Below, piece by piece: positions 22,079 through 31,088 of a stretch of DNA of 64,000 nucleotides. Under the pieces are notes generated by a model. That model made no database searches and had not been told where the DNA came from. It was given only the letters and a program-made list of their open reading frames with translations. The position numbers and the translations under genes are program-made. Every line of letters starts with the position of its first letter. Position 1 is the stretch's first letter. Origin of the DNA: Neoechinorhynchus agilis. Taxonomy: Eukaryota > Acanthocephala. The stretch is from positions 1,550,001-1,614,000 of the forward strand of contig CM121342.1 of the NCBI GenBank assembly GCA_051530055.1, in the 5' to 3' direction.

Positions 22079-24316
22079 CTAAACAAGAGGAATGTCCCAA
22101 GACGACTGTTTGCACTCATTTGCGGGGAGCTGGTTGATGCCTGTCAATTGATGCCATTGATATAATCCTGTTTCAAAGATCGCATAATTCAGTGATGTGC
22201 CTAAAATGGCATCGACATAGACTTTACTTGCCCGGCAAGAGGAGAGGAAGGCAGGTAAAGCGACGTCTGAAGTGGTGCGAACTCCCAAACCACCATAAGC
22301 CGTGGGAAAAGTAGTCTGTCGCCAACCTGTGTCAGAAAATTTGACATTCAATATATGTCCCAGCTGCTTACGAATTACCCCGTCGAGCTCTCCTAACAAT
22401 TTGTCTTCTCCGAAACATGGAGCTGCTCTTAGCTTATGAAACAATTTCGGCATATAGAGGCAATTCTTGATCAAGAAGAGACCCTCATGTGCCGAAAGCT
22501 CAGAAGTTCGGCCGCAGAGCAACTCCATTTTCGGGATTTGTGCGCGCAGGTCCTTCGCAACATTCTCAGCAAGAACGCAGCTCCCGAGGAGTGTGAGCTG
22601 GTCAAGGGTGATCAAACCTAGACCAGGAGCAACTGATTCAAAATCGTTAGAGATTTGAGAGCGCTCGTTTTCAGTTGCGTTCAGGATGAGAAGTTCGCAT
22701 TTTTTGGGATTTATTTCTATTCCCAAGCGGTCCGCTTCATTCACGATCCTTTGAAGGTCGCTCAAAACAACACTTGGATCGCCACCGAGTGTGGCATCGT
22801 CCAAGTACCAAGCGTTGAAAGAAGAAACCATTGAATGGGCAAGATCATTTACTGCGACGGAGAAGCCTATGGGGCCTAGTGGATCTCCCTGTTGTACACC
22901 ACTCTGCGACTGAATTATTTTGTCGTTGTACAGCAGTGGCGTATGGTTAGCATATGCTCTCCAGAAATAGGAGTAAGCCTCTGGGACGACATCCTCAATC
23001 GCTTTTAACATTATTTCCTTTTTTAAGGTATTGAAAGCATTTTTAAAATCTACTTTCAGAATTGCTGTTGGCTTTGTTCTTTGGGGGATAAATTTTCGCA
23101 GAGCATGCACGACCGCTTCAACTCCACAAGGAGTGCAGCAACCTAACTGACAGGGTCTCAAAAATTCTCCCGTTTTATCGGAGATTCTCCTGCATAAAAC
23201 TTTCGCGGCTAACCTACGCAAAGTGCAGCCAATGGCGATGGGACGAATCCCACCATCTTTCTTGGACAAAGCACACAAAGAGGCGCCGAAGAAAAGATGT
23301 GTAGCTAAATTGCCAATGGAGCCCTCGATGAAAATATCAACTATTTTAAGCAAAGCAGTTCCGAGGGCTATTCCCGAAGCACCTGTAGAAAAAGACATCA
23401 TGTCTTTGAGGTGCTGTGGACGCAAGCCATCCGGCCCGTGTCCTGAGCCATTGGCGAAGGAAGACACAGCTTTCCTTATTTCTAAACTATTTGTTCGGAA
23501 AGCCTGAGTAGTTGGTGTAAAATTGGTGGAGTTCGACTCCGATGACGGATGCAACTTTAATAGAGCCTCAAAAGTAGTGCCATGGTTTGGCGCAAAATCT
23601 TCAGTTGAGGCTAGAAGCCGAACCGCGCCGCGAACATCCCCGTCTGCGAGCTTCGCCGATACGCGTTGACCCAGTAGCCGAACTGTGCCTTGTTTACGGC
23701 TTTTACTAGACGAATTTTCGGGAGTCGCTGAGGATTCGGTCATTCTCTTAAAATTCGCGTCGAACTCCACTAGCCTATTTTTAATGTTGGATGTCAAATT
23801 CCCCGATATTGAGTTGCTAGAGCTGAGAACAAGGCGGGAAAAAGCAAAAAGTTTTACCCAATCAATATCCTCATTGTTCTCAGCACAACGTTGCAATAGA
23901 TTTGTGTATGATTGTGCCACCTGGGTTCTTGCCCCCTTGGGAATGTGCTTTAAAATTGTTGTTGGTAAAACCCGGGAAAGGGATTCCAAAGATGGGGTTT
24001 GACAGTTTGGCGACAAGCTCTCGTTAGGTTTAGCCGGTCGTGATAAAGATAAGGATGCAGGAATGCTCGGCCGAGATGGGAGAGGTTGGTACGAGCCAGG
24101 ACATCGGGAACCAATGGGCCCATGCACCCTAAAAAGGCCAACCTTTGTTAAATGTATTTCCCGTTCGCAGAAGGGGCAAATCGTGGGAACGTATGGGGCA
24201 TGCTGGGAGGTTCCAACTTGCATCAAAGTTGTAGGCGGTGACTTCGGGGTGGTCGGTACTTCGTCACGTTGCGTAGAGGAAGCGGTGCTGGTGATTGATG
24301 TGGGGTTGGTCGTCAC
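22079..24316 (-). CDS. LINE D ORF: CCHC finger and reverse transcriptase
   Basis: An open frame of 745 residues. An N-terminal finger has C47, C50, H65 and C72 (CPFCEREIHLTKVGLFRVHG). RT motifs follow: GHGPDGLRPQHL, the A box LKVDFKNAFNTL, SGVQQGDPLGPIGF and the catalytic box WYLDDATLGGD near residue 503, then the thumb FSDTGWRQTTFPTAYGGLG. It ends at TAG (22079-22081), but the same frame continues directly into the knuckle and RLE domain, so the stop splits one original protein of roughly 990 residues. No apurinic endonuclease domain is present. The role was nicking and reverse transcription at the target site; with these stops the copy is inactive. Confidence 0.88.
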   Translation of the reverse strand: MTTNPTSITSTASSTQRDEVPTTPKSPPTTLMQVGTSQHAPYVPTICPFCEREIHLTKVGLFRVHGPIGSRCPGSYQPLPSRPSIPASLSLSRPAKPNESLSPNCQTPSLESLSRVLPTTILKHIPKGARTQVAQSYTNLLQRCAENNEDIDWVKLFAFSRLVLSSSNSISGNLTSNIKNRLVEFDANFKRMTESSATPENSSSKSRKQGTVRLLGQRVSAKLADGDVRGAVRLLASTEDFAPNHGTTFEALLKLHPSSESNSTNFTPTTQAFRTNSLEIRKAVSSFANGSGHGPDGLRPQHLKDMMSFSTGASGIALGTALLKIVDIFIEGSIGNLATHLFFGASLCALSKKDGGIRPIAIGCTLRRLAAKVLCRRISDKTGEFLRPCQLGCCTPCGVEAVVHALRKFIPQRTKPTAILKVDFKNAFNTLKKEIMLKAIEDVVPEAYSYFWRAYANHTPLLYNDKIIQSQSGVQQGDPLGPIGFSVAVNDLAHSMVSSFNAWYLDDATLGGDPSVVLSDLQRIVNEADRLGIEINPKKCELLILNATENERSQISNDFESVAPGLGLITLDQLTLLGSCVLAENVAKDLRAQIPKMELLCGRTSELSAHEGLFLIKNCLYMPKLFHKLRAAPCFGEDKLLGELDGVIRKQLGHILNVKFSDTGWRQTTFPTAYGGLGVRTTSDVALPAFLSSCRASKVYVDAILGTSLNYAIFETGLYQWHQLTGINQLPANECKQSSWDIPLV

Positions 24317-24371
24317 TGGGTCGTCTGTTTGGTGATCGATTTCGGCCCGAGCGAAGCGAGGGGACGGCGGT

Positions 24372-24536
24372 GGTTGGCATCGTTGACGGCAGTGGTGGCA
24401 TCGTTGACGGCAGTGGTGGCATCGTTGACGGCGGTGGTGGCATCGTTGACGGCGGTGGTGGCATCGTTGACGGCGGTGGTGGCATCGTTGACGGCGGTGG
24501 TGGCATCGTTGACGGCGGTGGTGGCATCGTTGACGG
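24372..24536. repeat. 21-bp tandem array at the 5' end of LINE D (8 units)
   Basis: Eight copies of ggtggcatcgttgacggcgg, 21 bp apart (catcgttgacgg recurs at about 24378, 24399, 24420 and so on to 24525). The period is a multiple of three, so on the minus strand it reads STMPPPP repeatedly in a frame different from the main ORF. It is probably the LINE's 5' UTR or promoter array. Confidence 0.9.
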
Positions 24537-24539
24537 TTG

Positions 24540-25936
24540 AATTTTGTTCAATCTTCCGCTATTTTTAAATGACCATTAATATGGGTTATACAGATTTTAT
24601 ATTTTAAAAACTTCTTAGAATAGCAACACAGTTTCTGAGTGTATTTATGGGCGAAAAATGAATTTATTATATCGCTCAAATAATTCGCGCGCATTTTTAT
24701 ATTTTGATTCTCTTAAATGATAGATATACTAAAAGGTTTAAAGTCAATGTTTTGTTAACAGAATCGAACACAAATGGCTAACTTAAGATCTCACTTGTTC
24801 AATATCGACGCTGGTTAAACTCTTGAATTAATGCTTTTAGTTAAGGGTTATTAGTCTTCTTTACATCTGACATTAACTGATTATTTTAATATGTTCGATT
24901 TCCTACGGTATCTGTAATTTTCACTGATTCTAGGACGAAGTGAAACGACGCAGTACGGATTAATGCTACCTTTGTTAAACAAAAGCAGTTATATTTCCAT
25001 AATACAATTTGTATCAACGGCAATAAAAGCCTACAAATAACCCTCAACGAATTAAAGTCGTAAAATAGTAGCACGTTCGATGAAGGTAGTTCGAACTATT
25101 ACATAATGATCAGTGGTTAAAATACAGAATTGTTAATTCTACAATATAACTTGCAAAAATGAAATTTTAACGATCTGATGAAAAACTCCACTTATTGAAT
25201 ATTATATACTAATCTTTTAAGTACACGCGTGTTTTATCAGTAAATTTTCGGGCAAATCGTTTAATCATGTAATTTTAATTGAAAACTAATACCCAATGTA
25301 TATATTTCATCTTAAAATTTTTCCTTTTTGTAAATCCTTGCCAGCCATTGGAAACTCTTCAATAAAAGTTTAATTGTCGATATCTTGCCATTGTTCGACC
25401 CTTCGGCAAGTGAACCATTCTAGAATTTCCTGTTCCTTTTCTGCCTGATGGTTTATGACAACAAATTATTCTTGTTGCAATGGCATCCCCTTATCGCGTT
25501 CTAACGCAGAGACAATGTCTCCGACCTTGTTTTTGTTTATCTTTTCTATTTCAATTTTTGACAGTATTCAGATTGATCCATGGAAATGATTCGGTCCGAG
25601 TTGATGCGGTGGTAGATTAACTCTCAAACATTCGAGCTTTGCTGTTCATTGGTATTATCAGTCGTTGGGAAAAACAATATTCCGATCGACGTTCCATCTC
25701 CTCGCTGGTGACTCGAAATACAATATTTCCCAGTTCTTGAATCAAGTTTAAAGTCTTCTGTCATCTTAATAAGAGAAAAAAGATTAAGTTGATCGTGTGT
25801 ATTTTTTCCCAAAAAAGATGGATCAGTATGATACGAGTATTGGCACGTTGGGATTTACGTTTTCCGGTCTTAATTCTGCTTTTAAACTGATGGGTTAGTC
25901 AAAGGCTGAACAGTTAATTTAGGTCGAGCAACCAAG
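24540..25936. other. A+T-rich spacer (unit 2 counterpart of 7019-8414)
   Basis: Near-identical to unit 1; nothing supported in it. Confidence 0.55.
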
Positions 25937-27565
25937 TTTTTTTACAAGCTTATTTTTATTTGTAGAACATAATAAAGCACAAAACGTGCAATCACCACCG
26001 TCCGCGAAATTGGAGCTTCTTTCCTTTCTCGGCTGTCGCTAACACGCTAGCAGCATTGCCTCGTTGTACTGCGAGCGAGATATTTTGCCGCAGGAATACA
26101 CCTGCTCGTGCGTCGCCGGTCGTTTCTCTGAATTTCTTCGAGATCCTGGAGCAGAGTGCCGAGCTGCCAAGCGCTCGATGCGTCTCTTCTCGGAAGGGAA
26201 CAATATAATGGACCCTTGCTAAATCCCTATATTTTCATACCTTCCTCCCTTCCGCTGCACATCCAGCGATTTCGAGAGAGTAGGGAATGTTGCTTACTGC
26301 GAAAGTGTCCACAAACGTGGCGTCCCAGAGAAGGCATTTGCCCTCCCGCCACGGAAAGACCGAAATTCCGTCAGGTCGACGACCATTTAGTCGACAAAGA
26401 TGGGTGGGTTCCAAGATGCTGGGGAAGTTCGCCGTTCTCAACGCCCGAGAAATTACGCTGTTGATCTCAGAATGGCGTGATAACCTTCCTCCTGATTTTT
26501 GGCAAACGAGACCGTGTCGCCCGAAAAAGACCCACATCGACAGCGAAGGGGCGTGCATATCGGGAGACCAAGCCCTCGTTACCTCATCAGTGAGAAGAGT
26601 TCCCACAGATGCCAGAGGAACAGCTTCCAAACACGTCCCGATTCTCGCGTCGAAGCTGCCAACAATCTAGCTCGAACGACCCCACCGCGAGAACCTGAAA
26701 GTAGGGAGCTGTGAGCTCTCGCGACAAGAGGTCTGTCCCAGATCGACTGTCTGAGGCCATTCACGGGAACACGGTTAGCGCCTATCCGCTGGCACCATTC
26801 TTCAACTGCCCCACAAAGTCGTGGTCAAGACAAACTTTCCCCTCGGAATTATCTTCGCTATCGGTTGACTCCTCTCATACGATCCAAGAAAAGCTGGCAA
26901 GGCCTGCTACCGCTCGAATGCCCAACCCCCGGACGACACAGGCAATGAAGCTTGTCGCCACGCCTCATCTGAGAGCTGGACATTTAAAATACGCTCGAGA
27001 CAAGCCCTCGCCTTGCCGTCGAGTTTAGCCAATCCTTCCTCATGTTTGAAGAATGTTGCTGTGCGGACCTCATAACAATTTCGGGATAAAGAGTGTGTTC
27101 TTTGTCAGAAATAACGCTTCGTGAGCCGAGAGAGCGCTCACCCTATCGCACAGCAACGAAAGTTTCGGCATGTTACGGCCAATCTCAGCTTCCACATTTG
27201 AATCAAAGACTCAACTACCCAGGAGGCTGAGTTGCTCTATAGTCACGAGTTTGAGACCTGGAGATACGGCCTCAAACCCATCCATTAGGTCCTGGACTTT
27301 GCCGGTGTCTTAGATATTTAATACTAGAAGCTCACATTTTCCCGCATTGAGCTCAATGTCCATTCTCGCGGTTTACCTAATCAGCGTCTCCAAATCGCGC
27401 AGTACAACGGAGGGATCACCTCTGAGCGTAGCGTCATCCAAGTACCAAGCTTTGAAGCTGGAATGGAGAGAGAGTGCACTATTGGATTTACTGTTAGGGA
27501 GAATGCGATTGGATTGAGAGGATCTCCTTGCTGCACTCCTCTTTCGGACCATTTTCTAAAATACA
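25937..27565 (-). mobile_element. LINE B copy B1 (minus strand), unit 2
   Basis: The element ends at 25937 with seven T (poly-A on its own strand) after aataaaaataagcttgt. The minus strand shows RT residues QQGDPLNPIAFSLTVN and WMTLR (a degraded catalytic box) at 27381-27566, thumb at about 26950-27060, knuckle area, RLE ([20 protein letters not shown], then WDATFVDT) at 26320-26400 and a C-terminal tail. Many stops and frame changes are present. It is truncated at the 5' side within RT. Confidence 0.8.
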
Positions 27566-27714
27566 TTTCAGCACGATAAAATTAGTTTTTCATGAATTGT
27601 GCAAAAAATGAACTTGCAATTATACACGCGGACGATAGTTTTGACCATGTTTGTTCGGTCTCTTAGATTTAACTCGATAATAATCTCAATTTCGAGTCTA
27701 AAGAACATCATTTT

Positions 27715-28410
27715 TTGCATTTACTACGATTGTTGGCAGTTTCGAGACGAGAATCAAGGCGTGGTTGGAGGCTGTTCCTCTGGCATCTGTGGGAACTCTT
27801 CTCACTGATGAGGCAACGAGGAACTTGGTCTTTGGATATGCACACCCAATCGTTGTCGATGTGGGTCCTTGGTTGATGCTTTCGGGCGACACGGTCTCGT
27901 TTGCCTAAAGTCAGGAGGAAGGTTCTCACGCCATTCTGAGATAAATAGTATAATTTCTCGGGCGTTGAGAACGACGAACTTCCCCAGCATCTTGGAACCC
28001 ACCCATCTTTGTCGACTAAATGGTCGTCGACCTGACGGAATTTCGGTCTTTCCGTGGCGGGAGGGCAAATGCCTTCTCTGGGACGCCACGTTTGTGGACA
28101 CTTTCGCAGTAAGCAACATTCCCTACTCTCTCGAAAAAGCTGGAGATGCAGCCTAACCAGGGGCCCACTATTTTGTCCCCTTCGGATTAGAGACGTATGG
28201 AGCGCTTGGCAGCTCGGCACTCACTCTGCTCCAGGATCTCGAAGAAATTCAGAGAAACGACCGGCGACGCACGAGCAGTTGTATTCCTGCGGCAAAATAT
28301 CTCGCTAGCAGTACAACAAGGCAATGCTGCTAGCGTGATAGCGATAGCCGAGGAAGGAGAGAAGCTCCAATTTTGCGGACGGTGATGATTGCACATTTTG
28401 TGCTTTATTA
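27715..28410 (+). mobile_element. LINE B copy B2 (plus strand), unit 2
   Basis: The plus strand contains [40 protein letters not shown] (RLE) and the C-terminal tail, then the same 3' flank as unit 1 from 28384 on. It is 5'-truncated before the zinc knuckle and faces away from B1 with 150 bp of unrelated sequence between. It is more diverged from the unit 1 copy than B1 is. Confidence 0.75.
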
Positions 28411-28664
28411 CTGTAAAACCCCGAGAAATAAAAAATATTTACTACAATTTTTTTTAGAAAATTCAACAATCCATATCGAGCGGAAAATCGTTAAAATACA
28501 GGAGTGTAGATTTGTGTAAATTTACAATGTTTTTGGTTTGATATAATAGGGATTTAAGAGCAAGTATAAGAACATTACCTAAGAATAATTTTGTATCTTT
28601 TACTTTTTTAAGCATAAAATACCTTTACAGTCGAACTTCTTGATACAATAACAAAACAGTTTCT

Positions 28665-28829
28665 ATTTGGGTCGCTTGTCAACACCAAAGAGGGATCATT
28701 GAAGAAGAATGTGTATTTTGACTGGTTGCATCAGTCATTTTATCATTGTTATTGCTTGTAAGTTTTTGGAGTTCTAGAAAATATATTCTTCTTTAATGGT
28801 CCCTCTTGGGTGTTGACAAGCGACCAAAT
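28665..28829. mobile_element. MITE-like hairpin element, type 1 (unit 2)
   Basis: Same 165-bp element as 10346-10510. Confidence 0.7.
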
Positions 28830-28839
28830 AACAACATAT

Positions 28840-28893
28840 GCGGCTAGCATTTTGGCCAGCGCCGATGAATGGGAGCGTTGATGAAACTATAAA
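28840..28893 (+). mobile_element. 54-bp LINE D 3'-end stub (unit 2)
   Basis: Same as 10521-10574, shared by both units and so older than the duplication. Confidence 0.6.
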
Positions 28894-29124
28894 TTATGTA
28901 TGCTTGCTTAAAAAACTCTTTCGTTCTAACCAACAGGAATGCAATCCTGGAAAAAGTATTTAATTTCAGCGCGCCGATTTATGTACGGTCAATTTTTGGG
29001 AATACTTTTATGGTACCGTTTTTCATCTATTTCTTTTACACACTCAGTTACTTTTGTTTTGGTGGTGACAAGATAGTCGAGTTCCTTTTTGAGTCCCTGT
29101 CGATGACACGATGAAAAAAATAAA

Positions 29125-30071
29125 CTAGCGAAAACTGACCCTGATTCGATTAGCGTCTTGATCGAGAATCAACTGATGTTCTTCTATCAGTGAATGTATA
29201 TAACGGCCAATATTTTTTCGTTTCGTCAATTCATCATGCAACAATGCTGAGTAACGGTTTACGATATCTTTTGACTCGGTAAACAGTCTTCTAGTTGTTT
29301 CTGTCCCACTGGATTCTAAAATGAAAAGTTATGCATTATAAAATCTTTACTTTTCAACCGTACATTCCGACGGCATTGTAAACTTCATCGCTCTGAAGCT
29401 CAAAATGAGCAGATTTTGTGATTTTTTGGACACGTTCGTCACAAGAAGGACAGTTCTCCATTTCTTGAAGTTGATCCACAAGAACATCAACCGAAGTAGT
29501 AAACTCTGAAGAGCACTCAAATTCATCCATTGCTTTTGCGATATCAGCAGAAAGTTGATCCGAATTTTGTTTATAATCAGCGTCAAGGATCACCTGCCAA
29601 AACTTGTTCATTAATTCGTCTTCGTAAATATGGCGATCAGTCCATATTTGTAGCATTCGTTCAGTACCATTCAAGGTCTCTTCGTCTGAGAAACTCACTA
29701 TCTTTTCCAAAGCGCCAACTATGACGATGGAAAACGGTTTGGAAAACTCAGATCCACGGCGAAAACTGTTTTGAATAATATCATTGGCTAAGTAGAGGAG
29801 AGATAGATGCTGACCCATGGGAGCTGAAGTTTTCACTGAAAAACTCTCGTAACACTTCAATGATCTAACCTTTAAGGAAATACTGATACCATGTTTGTAC
29901 TATAGATTGCGCGGATTCGCGATTAGCAATGCACCAACTTGACAAGCTCTCAATTGCATTCCTTGAATCGTTGACGAATTTTAACAACTTTTGAAACTCG
30001 AGCTCGGAGTATTCAGAAGTATCTTTAAGTATATCACTCATTTTGATCTTTTTTGTGGAACACGGCGACAT
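29125..30071 (-). CDS. RPRD1-like CID protein, unit 2 copy
   Basis: Identical exon layout to the unit 1 gene shifted by 18,319: 29870-30071, 29359-29835 and 29125-29315, with introns of 34 and 43 nt. It encodes the CTD-interacting domain (LSLLYLANDIIQNS) and the charged helical tail. I saw no disabling difference between the two copies, so the haploid sequence has two apparently intact RPRD1-like genes. The nuclear role in Pol II CTD binding is inferred from the family. Confidence 0.8.
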
Positions 30072-30308
30072 ATCTTTAACAATATACAGTTATGAGTAAA
30101 GATAAGATATTTCCAAACTCATAACATTCACAGAAAAAACAATTGCAATTTTCAGAAGAAGCTTTCAATATTATGGTTGAAATACTTTGAATCAATTATA
30201 TTAAGTATTTAGATCGGATCTTTGCCTATCTTGAGTAAAATTGTGTTAAATGGGTATAAAAAACGATGTTCAGAACTATAACTTATCTTGACGACACCAA
30301 AGTGAGAT

Positions 30309-30785
30309 TATTTAGGTTACACGAAAATTATTTGATTTTCTAATGTCAGTCACGAAATCGAATCCTGCTCAGGGTTAAGCGTACAAAACATTTACGAACT
30401 TCGCTTTCACGATTGGCGCAATCAATTGTAGATCTAGCAATTGTAACAAATATCTTGATTCTATTTTCACAGTTCGGAAACGACATTCCTGATGTTCTTT
30501 TAAACTTAATGCAGCTAGAGATATCCAGGACGTGACCAATAAATCAATTTTTAAGTTCATAAAATTCAAATTTCTCAAAATCATCAAATGCGTCTCTCAA
30601 TCTGATGATTTCTTCAGCCGCGATAACCTTAAATATTTGATTATTGTTGTAAAACCAGGAAATAGCGCTACAATTTGAACCATCTATAGAATTTCTCACC
30701 TACGTTAGTCGAGTTTTCGCCGTCGGTAAAAGCTCGAGAATAAAGATTTTCTATATCATTACAAAGGCTCTCGGCAGCGTCAATT
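30309..30785 (-). other. Coding-like stretch, unit 2 counterpart
   Basis: Here the open segment is uninterrupted by the 35-bp duplication and reads CSAISWFYNNNQIFKVIAAE then EIIRLRDAFDDFEKFEFYEL. Upstream, LCNDIENLYSRAFTDGEN is open, including 21 bp absent from unit 1. Boundaries and family are unknown. Confidence 0.3.
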
Positions 30786-31088
30786 TAAAAACCAAAAAAC
30801 TTGATCAACCACGCGGCTGAAATGAATCGCCAAAAAGGTAAGCGACTAAGCCGTGTTGTAGGACAAAAAATTTTTGCAATCGAAGCGATTTTCTTTTTTC
30901 ATAAAAAACAACAGAAGCTTTGTATGACCGGAATATTATCTGATTAAATCGCAAATGGAATTAAAACAAACTCCCCCCGCCGCTACCATGAAAATAATTA
31001 AAATTGAGCTACGAATAAATTGCTAAACTTCGATCCGCTGCTTTCTATTTGTGAAAAACCAGCATTAAAAGGAAATTGCAAAATAGCT

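Larger units (their letters stand above)
21325..24536 (-). mobile_element. Nearly full-length RLE-type LINE (family D)
   Basis: Minus-strand element of 3.2 kb. From its 5' end it has eight 21-bp tandem units, a long ORF from 24316 and a 3' end at about 21325 (…aaactataaa, no long poly-A). The coding region runs from N-terminal CCHC finger through RT to zinc knuckle CRCGTIVDSSGRHGLIC and RLE (RRPDGVTVFPW, DATCVDT). Breaks are few: an in-frame TAG at 22079, a TGA replacing the expected Trp at about 21659, and a 1-nt frameshift near 21398. The last frame ends QRGNAASILACADE at 21342. It is absent from unit 1 except for two 21-bp units. It belongs with R2/NeSL-like RLE LINEs; the insertion looks fairly young. 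Confidence 0.88.
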
